Below are positions 18,061 through 25,493 of a DNA stretch of 40,800 nucleotides, one piece after another. A program made the translations under genes and the position numbers. The first letter of the stretch is position 1. Each line of letters opens with the position of its first letter. Under the pieces are notes generated by a model that saw nothing but the letters and a program-made list of their open reading frames with translations, searched no databases and was not told where the DNA came from. Source of the stretch: Lysinibacillus telephonicus (GTDB taxonomy: Bacteria; Bacillota; Bacilli; Bacillales_A; Planococcaceae); the NCBI RefSeq assembly GCF_003966145.1, contig NZ_RXNR01000036.1, forward strand, positions 1 to 40,800, given 5' to 3'.

Positions 18061-19170
18061 TTATGCTTTTATAAGGTCGTAATATGCCATACTTCCCAAG
18101 ATAAATGCACCCATGCCATGTAAATCATTTTCAGATGTTGGGCGGTCCACATAGTAGTCATACACTCCAGCCGAAGTGCCAATGCAAATTCCACTTAAAG
18201 TAAGTGTAGAATCCTTTTCTTCCACCATGTGCTCTATCAATCCCTTATAGATTTTATCTGCTACCGCACGATAGGAATCGTCTACATAACCATGTCCAAT
18301 AGCTTTCGATATAAAATAAAGGAACAATGCAGAACTAGAGGACTCTAACCAGTTATCTTCTAGACTGCCTTTATCTACAATCTGATACCATAAGCCCGTT
18401 TTGTCATCTTGGAAGTTAACAATAGCTGGTATGAAGCTTTGAAGAGCTTGAATTAATTCTTCTTGCCCTCGCTTTCGATCCCCTAAAAGCTCTAACAAAT
18501 CAATCAATGCTGTGCCATACCAACCAAGTGCACGTCCCCAAAATTCTGGTGAACAGCCTGTTTCAGCATTCGCCCATGGCTGAACCCTACGCTCATCCCA
18601 CGCATGGTAGAGTAGACCTGTTTTCTCGTCTGTCATATTTTTTCTCATTAATTTTTCTTGCAAAAGAACTGTTTGAATTAGTTCTTCTTCATGGAAATGC
18701 TGGCTGTAAAGAACCATGAATGGCCCGCCCATGAAAAGTCCATCTAACCACATTTGATATGGATATTTCTCTTTATGCCAGAAGCCATTTTCTGATGTTC
18801 TATTCAGCGTATCTAATGCACTTCTTAATCGCTTAGCTGCAATCATATACCTTTGATCATTTGTTTCTTCATATAATGGAAACAACAGAATTCCTGCCAT
18901 TGTTGAGTCAAGCTCATCCCTCGCGAAACACAAATTTCCATACTCATCAATTAAACAATCATAATAGGCTTTAATATAGTCAAAGTATTCCTTCTTACCT
19001 GTTTCTTGATAGACTCTGTACATTCCATACAGAAAAACACCTTGATGGTAGTGAAAAGCTTTTGCAGGCGGCAATTCTTCGGGACGAAATGCTTGCATTA
19101 AAGCTTGACATGCCTTTTCCGCCATCACCAATGGAGTTTCAGTTGCAATTGTATCTGTTGTCTTTCCCAT
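18061..19170 (-). CDS. yteR: Unsaturated glycuronyl hydrolase, glycoside hydrolase family 105 (YteR/YesR type)
   Basis: A 369-residue cytoplasmic (alpha/alpha)6-barrel enzyme that removes the unsaturated uronic acid from lyase products such as unsaturated rhamnogalacturonan disaccharide. The aspartate in YQMWLDGLFMGGPF falls at residue 143, the position reported for the catalytic residue of B. subtilis YteR. FHYHQGVFLYG, WGRALGWYG and SSSALFLYF are further family blocks. It has no signal peptide, so substrates must be imported. AAGGGGAA precedes the ATG. It lies 195 nt after the binding-protein gene, behind a terminator, so it probably has its own promoter or relies on readthrough. It suggests that the organism uses rhamnogalacturonan as well as homogalacturonan. 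Confidence 0.9.
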   Translation of the reverse strand: MGKTTDTIATETPLVMAEKACQALMQAFRPEELPPAKAFHYHQGVFLYGMYRVYQETGKKEYFDYIKAYYDCLIDEYGNLCFARDELDSTMAGILLFPLYEETNDQRYMIAAKRLRSALDTLNRTSENGFWHKEKYPYQMWLDGLFMGGPFMVLYSQHFHEEELIQTVLLQEKLMRKNMTDEKTGLLYHAWDERRVQPWANAETGCSPEFWGRALGWYGTALIDLLELLGDRKRGQEELIQALQSFIPAIVNFQDDKTGLWYQIVDKGSLEDNWLESSSSALFLYFISKAIGHGYVDDSYRAVADKIYKGLIEHMVEEKDSTLTLSGICIGTSAGVYDYYVDRPTSENDLHGMGAFILGSMAYYDLIKA

Positions 19171-19320
19171 TGTTCATTCCCCTTTTCTTGAAAGTATTTC
19201 ACCTATATTGAAGGATTGGGCTGATCCTTTACCTGCCCGTTCGTTTTCCTGTATTAATCGTGAAAAAACGAGTGAATTAGTAACATACTTAAATTTTATA
19301 AACAATGCTTTTTTAAAACT

Positions 19321-19351
19321 TCATTCAGTGGAGACTTCCCCCACTGAATGA
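19321..19351 (-). terminator. Terminator after the ABC transporter operon
   Basis: Arms TCATTCAGTGG and CCACTGAATGA (11 bp) enclose a 9-nt loop. On the minus strand AAGTTTTAAAAAAG follows. It lies 15 nt after the stop of the binding-protein gene. Confidence 0.75.
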
Positions 19352-19365
19352 GTTTACGTCATCGT

Positions 19366-20715
19366 TTAATTGTTAAACGTCTGATCATATTTTTCTTTTG
19401 ACTCTTCAATTGCTTTAGCCCATTCATCTAAGAATTCTTTTGCTGTCTTTTGGCCACTCATCACTTGTTGGATCCCAGGGTCTACTAAATTATCAAGAAT
19501 TGAACGATAATCTGGTAAGTAGAATGGCGGTTCATAAAGCTTAGTTTCAGGGTTTTCATACACTTCAAACGCTACCTTAATATGCTGTGCATTTTGTACC
19601 CACTCGTCATCCAATACATCAGCGTTTGTTGGGATTTGCCCAGTAGATTCATTCCACAAGCTTTGTGCTTCAGCAGAGTTTACAAACTCGACAAATTTCC
19701 AAGCAGCATCAGGATGTTCTGTACTCTTGAAGATTGCTACATTGACAGCGTTTCCACCTTCAGCAACGTATTTACCATCCTCTGTCTTAGGCAGTGGAAT
19801 CGTCTTAAATGTACCTTCTTCTAATGATTTTTTGTGCTCACCGTAAGAGCCAACATTATGGTGTACCATTGCAACAACACCAGTATCAAAACCTGCAATC
19901 ATTTCCTTATATCCATTTGTAATATCACTCTTTGGAGTGAATTTTTCATAGTAAGATAGGTATTTTTCAACAAATTCGACATGTTTAGGGTCATTGATAT
20001 TTACTTTACCATCTTCCCCAAAATAATCTAAACCGCTGTAAGCAAACATTAAACGCTGAAGCTGGAAGGATCCTCCTGCCCCACCGCGGATTGTGTATCC
20101 ATAGCGACCATTTTCCTTATCCGTCATTTTTTCAATTGCAGTAAAGAACTCTTCAAATGTCTCTGGTTCTTTTACTCCTGCTTCCTCAAACCAATCTGTA
20201 CGGATCCAGATTGTATCTAAGTTTTGAGCATATGGAACTCCATACAATTTGCCATCTTGTGTGATTTTCTTATTGAATTCAATCGCACTTGCATTAATTT
20301 TATCCTTTATTTCAGAACCTTCGAAGTATTCATCGAGAGGAATTAATGCTTCACGGATAGAGAATTCTGGAAGCCATGTTGTTTGAACAGATCCAACATC
20401 TGGAGTATCATTTGCAGCAATGGCTGCATCATATTTTGATTTAGCTGATTTATTTGGAATTCCTACATACTCAACGTCAATATTTGGATTTGCATCTTCA
20501 AACTGTTTAATAATTTCTTCCCACAACGGTGTACGCTCTGGACTTGCATTTTCATCCCAGAAAGTAATTTTTACAGGTTCATCTGAATTACTTTCTGAGT
20601 CAGTTGGTAAAGAAGATGTCGTTTCATCATCACCACTGCAACCAGCAAGCAGCAATCCTGAAACAATTGAAAATGCTAAAATAGAACTTTTGTATTTTCC
20701 CCTTTTCATAAACAT
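19366..20715 (-). CDS. Sugar ABC transporter substrate-binding lipoprotein
   Basis: A 449-residue family 1 extracellular solute-binding protein. The signal sequence ends in the lipobox LLAGC (cysteine at residue 25), followed by a Ser/Asp/Glu-rich linker and then EPVKITFWDENASPERTPLW, the usual start of this fold. It is anchored outside the membrane and delivers pectin-derived oligosaccharides to the permeases encoded just upstream. AGGGGGA is about 6 nt before the ATG at 20715. It is last in the three-gene importer operon, 50 nt after the second permease. Substrate specificity (oligogalacturonide versus rhamnogalacturonan fragments) is inferred from context only. Confidence 0.92.
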   Translation of the reverse strand: MFMKRGKYKSSILAFSIVSGLLLAGCSGDDETTSSLPTDSESNSDEPVKITFWDENASPERTPLWEEIIKQFEDANPNIDVEYVGIPNKSAKSKYDAAIAANDTPDVGSVQTTWLPEFSIREALIPLDEYFEGSEIKDKINASAIEFNKKITQDGKLYGVPYAQNLDTIWIRTDWFEEAGVKEPETFEEFFTAIEKMTDKENGRYGYTIRGGAGGSFQLQRLMFAYSGLDYFGEDGKVNINDPKHVEFVEKYLSYYEKFTPKSDITNGYKEMIAGFDTGVVAMVHHNVGSYGEHKKSLEEGTFKTIPLPKTEDGKYVAEGGNAVNVAIFKSTEHPDAAWKFVEFVNSAEAQSLWNESTGQIPTNADVLDDEWVQNAQHIKVAFEVYENPETKLYEPPFYLPDYRSILDNLVDPGIQQVMSGQKTAKEFLDEWAKAIEESKEKYDQTFNN

Positions 20716-20765
20716 GATGTTTCCCCCTATTCCTTTTCATCATTGTATTTATTTTTATTACAAAA

Positions 20766-21602
20766 TTAACCTTTGACAGCTCCACCCATGCCATTGACAA
20801 GGTGTTTCTGTGCGTAGGCAAATAATATAACCGCAGGAATTAAAGCAATCACACTTCCAGCTGCTAATGCTCCATAGTTAACGTTAAATTCTCCCATCAT
20901 TGAACTTAAGCCGACAGGGAGCGTGAACCTGGATTGTTGGTTAGTCAGCATCAAGGCTAATAAAAATTCATTCCAAGTATAAATGAATGTAAATACTCCT
21001 GTTGCCACGATCCCCGGCATTAGTAATGGAAAGACAACATGGCGCAGGGCTTGTAATTTTGAACATCCATCAATCATGGCCGCTTCTTCCAATTCCCTTG
21101 GAACATTTGAAATAAATCCTGACATAAGAATCGTTGTAAATGGAATCTCAACGGCTGTATACGTAATGATTAATGAAAGCGGATGACTAATTAATCCTAA
21201 ATTTTTAAAGATAATAAATAATGGGATAATCATCATTGCCCTAGGGATAAATTGAGTACATAATAGCATCAGCATGAAACCCTTTTTCCCTTTAAAATTG
21301 TATCTAGCTAGAGCGTAACCAGATAAAGTAGAGCAAATAAGAACAATGATAACTGTACATATCCCGACGATTAAGCTATTTTTAAAGAATGTGGCAAATC
21401 CAATATTGGTCCAGGCATAAACAAAGTTTTCAACTGTCGGATTTGCTGGCAAGTATTGGAGTGGACGCTTAAGAATATCTCCTTCCGGTTTCAATGCTGT
21501 ATTGATTGTCCAATAAATTGGAAACAAGGTAAAGCTAAGCATTAACGCTAGAGGTACGTATAAAGTTAAGATTCTATCTAGTTTTTTATTTTTAGAAAAC
21601 AT
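20766..21602 (-). CDS. Sugar ABC transporter permease, MalG/CUT1 type
   Basis: A 278-residue permease with six predicted membrane helices (first about 13-33). The EAA loop that contacts the ATPase is ELEEAAMIDGCSKLQALRHV, followed by VFPLLMPG. The C-terminus VNGMGGAVKG is typical of the MalG/UgpE group. It pairs with the preceding permease (8 nt gap). The operon has no ATPase gene, so the MsmX homolog at 1223-2320 is the likely motor. Confidence 0.93.
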   Translation of the reverse strand: MFSKNKKLDRILTLYVPLALMLSFTLFPIYWTINTALKPEGDILKRPLQYLPANPTVENFVYAWTNIGFATFFKNSLIVGICTVIIVLICSTLSGYALARYNFKGKKGFMLMLLCTQFIPRAMMIIPLFIIFKNLGLISHPLSLIITYTAVEIPFTTILMSGFISNVPRELEEAAMIDGCSKLQALRHVVFPLLMPGIVATGVFTFIYTWNEFLLALMLTNQQSRFTLPVGLSSMMGEFNVNYGALAAGSVIALIPAVILFAYAQKHLVNGMGGAVKG

Positions 21603-21610
21603 CCCTCAAA

Positions 21611-22552
21611 TCACTCCTTTTCATAACGTGATAGCCTCAAATAAAGGATGGCAAAGATTAATAGAATACCAAAGGAAACAACCGTTAATGCTGAACCGTA
21701 ACCGAAATTACTTCCGTGTACAGCTAAATCAGCTATATACATCGTTAGGGTTGTCGTTGAATGTGCAGGGCCACCGCCTGTTAAGTTGAATAGAAGATCG
21801 ACGTTATTAAATTCCCAAACTACCCTTAATAATGTTGTTAAAATAATTGTATTTTTTAGTTGTGGCAGAGTGACGTAGATAAATGATTTCCATCTGCTTG
21901 CACCATCCACTCGTGCAGCTTCATATAATTCGTTTGGAATACTTTGCAAGGAAGCTAATAGAGTAATAGCGAAGAAAGGAATTCCCCTCCATAATTCAGC
22001 AATTACCACAGCTCCAAAAGCGGTTGATGTACTTGCTAAAAATGCCATTGGTTCGTTAATGAGTCCCAATTTCATAAGCATGTCATTGATAACACCCATA
22101 TGTTCATTGAACATCATTGACCACATAACGGAAGCAAGTACTCCTGAAATCGCCCAAGGTATAAAGGCAACCGCTCGTGCCAACCCTCTAAATTTGAAGG
22201 TTTGGTTCAGTAATAAAGCCAAAATCATACCAAAAATTAATTGCAGACCGACTTCTGAAACAACCCACTTCAAACTGTTAATTAAACTTGGGATAAACAT
22301 TTGATCTTGTGTAAAGATTTTTATAAAATTATCAAGTCCTGCAAAACTATTGTAGTAAGGTGCAGATACATCATAGTTTTGAAGACTGTAGTAGAATACA
22401 GTTGCTATTGGGTAAAACAGAAACCCTAAAATAATAAGAAATGATGGCAATATAAAAAGATAAGGTACCCATTTATCTTTCTTTATTTTCTTTTTATGAA
22501 CCACTTTTTTACTGTTTACAGCAGTTTCAGGAAATCCTTGTGAATAACTCAT
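21611..22552 (-). CDS. Sugar ABC transporter permease, MalF/CUT1 type
   Basis: A 313-residue permease. A charged cytoplasmic N-terminus (VNSKKVVHKKKIKKDK) precedes helix 1 at about 31-52. The EAA loop is ELYEAARVDGASRWKSFIYV with TLPQLKN. It is first in the importer operon and has a strong AAGGAGG ribosome binding site. The region upstream carries a -10 box, a cre site and the direct-repeat operator, indicating activation by the YesN-like regulator and repression by CcpA. Confidence 0.93.
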   Translation of the reverse strand: MSYSQGFPETAVNSKKVVHKKKIKKDKWVPYLFILPSFLIILGFLFYPIATVFYYSLQNYDVSAPYYNSFAGLDNFIKIFTQDQMFIPSLINSLKWVVSEVGLQLIFGMILALLLNQTFKFRGLARAVAFIPWAISGVLASVMWSMMFNEHMGVINDMLMKLGLINEPMAFLASTSTAFGAVVIAELWRGIPFFAITLLASLQSIPNELYEAARVDGASRWKSFIYVTLPQLKNTIILTTLLRVVWEFNNVDLLFNLTGGGPAHSTTTLTMYIADLAVHGSNFGYGSALTVVSFGILLIFAILYLRLSRYEKE

Positions 22553-22576
22553 TTAGTTTCCTCCTTCCTAATTTCA

Positions 22577-22605
22577 ATTGTAAATGAAAACGGTTTCTTT
22601 AATAA
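22577..22605 (-). promoter_or_regulatory. Activator-type promoter of the importer operon
   Basis: On the minus strand TACAAT (22582-22577) has a poor -35 box (TTATTA, 22605-22600) at 17 nt, as expected for an activator-dependent promoter. The direct-repeat operator ends just upstream. The spacing from the repeat to the -10 box is 29 nt, identical to that at the 24338 site. Confidence 0.5.
22584..22598. promoter_or_regulatory. cre (CcpA) site in the importer promoter
   Basis: ATGAAAACGGTTTCT on the plus strand fits WTGNAANCGNWNNCW at every position. It sits between the -10 and -35 boxes of the importer promoter, where CcpA binding would block transcription when preferred sugars are present. 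Confidence 0.75.
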
Positions 22606-22611
22606 TTAAAG

Positions 22612-22642
22612 ATTTTAAGATGATTAGTAAAAATTTTAAGAT
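22612..22642. promoter_or_regulatory. Direct-repeat operator B (importer promoter)
   Basis: Two ATTTTAAGAT units (22612-22621 and 22633-22642; ATCTTAAAAT on the minus strand) are exactly 21 bp apart. On the minus strand the proximal unit is followed by CTTTAATTATT, as also found at site C. Confidence 0.6.
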
Positions 22643-22737
22643 ATTTTAGAAAATTACTTTTACGGAATTTTTTTCAAAAACAAGTCAAGCTTTACTGCTA
22701 TTAATCAGGCAGTTAGGAATGATTATTTTCTATTTTA

Positions 22738-22828
22738 GAGTGCGATAGGCGTGAGTAATCTCGATGCAAAAGCTTGTGAGGCCTCACCTGCCCCCGCTAA
22801 TCCCGATGCTGACTCGCCTATTACACTC
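22738..22828. repeat. GC-rich palindromic element after the oxidoreductase gene
   Basis: The outer arms GAGTGCGATAGGCG and CGCCTATTACACTC pair with two mismatches. The centre has the perfect palindrome GTGAGGCCTCAC (22776-22787). Two near-identical direct repeats, AATCTCGATGC (22757) and AATCCCGATGC (22799), flank it. It is clearly richer in G+C than its surroundings. It may be a dispersed repeat of this genus or serve as a terminator for the oxidoreductase gene; no T-tract is adjacent. Confidence 0.5.
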
Positions 22829-22911
22829 AAGCTACCGTAAACGTTAACTTTCAAAAAACCTATTTAAAAATAACAACTTATTAAAAGAGGCCCTTATTTC
22901 ATGTCTACTTT

Positions 22912-24222
22912 TTATTTAGTAGAATGGCTCGTAACTTTCTTTGGCTGGAATAAAAGCTCTTTTATTTTCATAGGCTTTCCTTCTTTGACAGATCTCCATA
23001 CACCTTCTCCAACTGCAATCGAATAAGCACCTGCTTCTGAGCCAGCTAAAATTGGATAGTTCCGGGACGGGTCAGGACCGAGAAAGAGATCTTCTAGTAA
23101 AATTGGATCTCCCCCTCCGTGGCCCCCAGGATTTTTGACTAGTTCTATCGTTTCTTTTGCACCGAAAAGCGGAAAATAATCGATTGTTTGCTCCGGATAA
23201 TTAAAGTGGATTCTTGATGGTTCATGGAATTCAGTTGTCTCGATTCTTCCTTTTGTTCCATTGATAGCAAGTCGATATCCCTCATATGGAGCTGAGAAAT
23301 TAATTGAATAGCTTAGTAAACTTCCTCCATCATATTTCACTGTGGCAACATAAGTATCTTCAATATTAATCTCCTCATCGTAAATACAAGCATCAGGTCT
23401 GTAGTTGGTATAAGGAATTTCCTCATAAACACCTGCCAGAAGATGGTCGTCCCTCACAGTATTGGAACCACTGCGTGGATTCCAACGTCTGTAATAGGCA
23501 CAGTTTCTCTGCTCATCACAGTTCCCACAAAAGCGGCTTGCTTCCTTACGAGGATTTAATTCACCACCCGGGCCATAATAATGTAGAGCTCCATAGGCAA
23601 ACACTTCTTCTGGTTTTTGGTCCAACCACCAATTCACTAGATCAAAGTGATGAGTTGATTTATGAACAGACAACCCTCCTGAAAGTTTTCGATCTCGGTT
23701 CCACCTTCTAAAATAACTAGAGCCATGGAACGTATCAATATACCAATTTAAGTCAACAGAAGTAACTCTACCGACTTTGCCTTCAAGAATCATTTCTTTG
23801 ATTTTCCTGTGAAATGGACTGTATCGATAGTTAAACGTGACAATGACACTTGCATCACTTTCTGCTTCAGCCTGCATGACTTTATAGGCATCTTGGGCAT
23901 TTGTCACCATTGGTTTTTCTGTAATCACATTCACTTGCTTTTGCAACGATTTTAGAATGTAATCAACATGGGTATCATCTCTTCCCGCAACAATGACATA
24001 ATCTGGTTTTGTCTGATCAATCATTGTTTCAAATTGTTCTGAAGAAAACGTTGGAACATGTTTAAGGAGTGGGTATTTTTGTTTACATATGGTAAAGCGA
24101 TAAGAATCGGAATCAAGTAACCCCACAATCTCGCTTTCTTTTGAAAACTCGTTGATCATTGGACCGATAAACATTTGTAATGCCCGGTTACTAACACCAC
24201 AAATGACATACTTTTTTTTCAT
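22912..24222 (-). CDS. Gfo/Idh/MocA-family oxidoreductase (YteT-like)
   Basis: A 436-residue NAD(P)-dependent sugar oxidoreductase. It has the Rossmann start KYVICGVSNRALQMFIGPMI, the family EKP motif in VNVITEKPMVTNAQ, and the substrate-domain block LSVHKSTHHFDLVNWWLDQ with paired histidines. An insert RFCGNCDEQRNC contains three cysteines that might bind a metal. A similar protein, YteT, belongs to the B. subtilis rhamnogalacturonan cluster. Its substrate is unknown; oxidation or reduction of an unsaturated uronide or of a sugar at C3 is possible. It lies upstream of the importer operon with a cre-like site 25 bp before its start. Confidence 0.82.
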   Translation of the reverse strand: MKKKYVICGVSNRALQMFIGPMINEFSKESEIVGLLDSDSYRFTICKQKYPLLKHVPTFSSEQFETMIDQTKPDYVIVAGRDDTHVDYILKSLQKQVNVITEKPMVTNAQDAYKVMQAEAESDASVIVTFNYRYSPFHRKIKEMILEGKVGRVTSVDLNWYIDTFHGSSYFRRWNRDRKLSGGLSVHKSTHHFDLVNWWLDQKPEEVFAYGALHYYGPGGELNPRKEASRFCGNCDEQRNCAYYRRWNPRSGSNTVRDDHLLAGVYEEIPYTNYRPDACIYDEEINIEDTYVATVKYDGGSLLSYSINFSAPYEGYRLAINGTKGRIETTEFHEPSRIHFNYPEQTIDYFPLFGAKETIELVKNPGGHGGGDPILLEDLFLGPDPSRNYPILAGSEAGAYSIAVGEGVWRSVKEGKPMKIKELLFQPKKVTSHSTK

Positions 24223-24246
24223 ACAACTATCCCCCTATTTCCATGA

Positions 24247-24260
24247 TGTTAGCGCTATCA
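24247..24260. promoter_or_regulatory. cre-like palindrome before the oxidoreductase gene
   Basis: TGTTAGCGCTATCA fits the cre consensus TGNAANCGNTNNCA except at position 4. It is nearly self-complementary around AGCGCT. It lies 25 bp upstream of the oxidoreductase start codon. A LacI-family regulator other than CcpA could also use it. Confidence 0.5.
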
Positions 24261-24337
24261 TTTTAATTACCTAAATCTAGCAAAGGTAAAGATAGTGTAA
24301 TTCAATCCTTCCCGACTCTCAATCAAACTTTCTATTT

Positions 24338-24368
24338 ACCTTAAAATTTTAATCATTCATCTTAAAAT
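24338..24368. promoter_or_regulatory. Direct-repeat operator C (hydrolase/oxidoreductase region)
   Basis: ACCTTAAAAT (24338-24347) and ATCTTAAAAT (24359-24368) are 21 bp apart. From CATCTTAAAATC onward this site and site B share 22 identical nucleotides (ending in TTTAATTATT). The plus strand then has TAAAAT exactly 29 nt after the second unit, matching site B. Confidence 0.6.
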
Positions 24369-24379
24369 CTTTAATTATT

Positions 24380-24403
24380 TTCAAAAGTGAATTCACCTAA
24401 AAT
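24380..24403 (+). promoter_or_regulatory. Candidate activator-dependent promoter toward the hydrolase
   Basis: TAAAAT at 24398-24403 is a plausible -10 box with a weak -35 region; the spacing to operator C equals that of the importer promoter. The palindrome GTGAATTCAC overlaps the spacer. Transcription from here would run through the 43-codon frame into the hydrolase gene. Confidence 0.4.
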
Positions 24404-24435
24404 TTAAATGAGTGACAAAACAGTTGGAGGGAATT

Positions 24436-24567
24436 ATGCTCAATAATAATTGGTTGTTTAAAGCCTTAAATTATCACCTGCTCAGTCTTGTCGGCTCTTA
24501 TCCAGTAAAGATTTCTAGCTTTTCTATGATAGAGAAAATGCAGTTAAACTTTAAGATCCTTGCTTAG
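24436..24567 (+). CDS. Possible small protein of 43 residues or leader peptide
   Basis: GGAGG stands 5-6 nt before ATG 24436, a strong ribosome binding site. The frame begins MLNNNWLFKALNYHLLSLVG and ends at TAG 24567. I do not recognise the sequence; it is weakly hydrophobic in its first half. It lies about 30 nt after the proposed promoter and 36 nt before the hydrolase gene. It could be a real small protein, a leader that couples translation, or the first part of a decayed gene. Confidence 0.35.
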   Translation: MLNNNWLFKALNYHLLSLVGSYPVKISSFSMIEKMQLNFKILA

Positions 24568-24603
24568 TTTTAAAAAATACATTTATAAAAGAGGCGATGT
24601 AAT

Positions 24604-25380
24604 ATGACATACTTACTATGGCCAGAAACAAGGATGGAAAATAACGAAGATGTCCCTACCCTGACTCCCTATCTAGTTGAGCACTCAGTGGGTCGTGGTG
24701 CTATCATTATTTGTCCTGGTGGAAGCTATCAGCGCCGTGCAAATCACGAGGGGGAGCCCATTGCAAAGTGGTTAAACTCTCTTGGAATCTCAGCGTTTGT
24801 ACTAAATTATCGAGTAGCTCCATATAAACATCCCGCTCCATTATCAGATGCCCAACGTGCAATTCGTTTTGTCCGTTTTCATTCTAAAGATTGGAACCTC
24901 GATAAACAGAAAGTTGCCATTCTTGGTTTTTCTGCCGGGGGACATTTAGCTGCTTCAGCCTCTACACTGTCCAGTTTTCATGCTTATCAACCGAGTGATG
25001 AGATTGATCAGGAAAGCTGCCAGCCAGATTTCGCAATACTTTGTTATCCTGTTATTTCTTTTTTAGAGAATTATCATGATGGGTCCCTCCATAACCTACT
25101 AGGAGAAAATCCCACTAATGAGCTACGAGCTAATTTATCTAATGAGTTAAACGTCTCCACTCACACTCCACCGACGTTTTTATGGCATACGGCTGACGAT
25201 GCTACTGTTCCTGTTGAAAATAGCCTTTTATATGCCAGAGCTTTATCGAAATGGAACGTACCTTACGAAATGCATATCTTCCCAAACGGCCGCCATGGTC
25301 TGGGCCTTGCAGAAAGTGATGTAGTTGTTGGACAATGGAAGGACTTATGTAAAAGCTGGCTTGTAAGACAAGGTTTTTAA
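24604..25380 (+). CDS. Alpha/beta hydrolase, acetylesterase-like
   Basis: A 258-residue cytoplasmic serine hydrolase of the BD-FAE/acetyl-xylan-esterase-like group. It has the oxyanion motif IIICPGGSY, the nucleophile elbow GFSAGGH (near residue 103), the acid residue in HTADDATVPVENS and the histidine in NGRHGLGL. It probably removes acetyl or similar groups from imported pectin fragments. It is the only plus-strand gene in the island and reads toward pyrG. GAGG precedes the ATG after about 9 nt. A strong terminator follows. The true substrate cannot be read from the sequence. Confidence 0.85.
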   Translation: MTYLLWPETRMENNEDVPTLTPYLVEHSVGRGAIIICPGGSYQRRANHEGEPIAKWLNSLGISAFVLNYRVAPYKHPAPLSDAQRAIRFVRFHSKDWNLDKQKVAILGFSAGGHLAASASTLSSFHAYQPSDEIDQESCQPDFAILCYPVISFLENYHDGSLHNLLGENPTNELRANLSNELNVSTHTPPTFLWHTADDATVPVENSLLYARALSKWNVPYEMHIFPNGRHGLGLAESDVVVGQWKDLCKSWLVRQGF

Positions 25381-25420
25381 AGAGTCGAACTTTCTCTCCC
25401 TTATTTGAATATAAAAATAG

Positions 25421-25471
25421 AAAGGGGCTAACCCAAAGTGAATGAATTATCACTTTTGGGTTAGCCCCTTT
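25421..25471. terminator. Strong two-sided terminator after the hydrolase gene
   Basis: AAAGGGGCTAACCCAAAGTG pairs almost fully with CACTTTTGGGTTAGCCCCTTT around a 10-nt loop, with one extra base. T-rich and A-rich flanks allow use in both directions. It marks the right boundary of the pectin island. Confidence 0.85.
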
Positions 25472-25493
25472 GTTAAGAAATTCATATTAAGCG

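Larger units (their letters stand above)
22553..22911. other. Regulatory intergenic region upstream of the importer operon
   Basis: A stretch of 359 nt that contains, from the importer start outward, -10 box 22577-22582, cre 22584-22598, the direct-repeat operator 22612-22642 and a GC-rich palindromic element 22738-22828 just after the oxidoreductase gene. Confidence 0.6.
24223..24603. other. Divergent regulatory region with a small open frame
   Basis: A stretch of 381 nt between the minus-strand oxidoreductase gene and the plus-strand hydrolase gene. It holds a cre-like palindrome (24247-24260), the direct-repeat operator (24338-24368), a -10 box (24398-24403) and a 43-codon frame (24436-24567). 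Confidence 0.6.
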
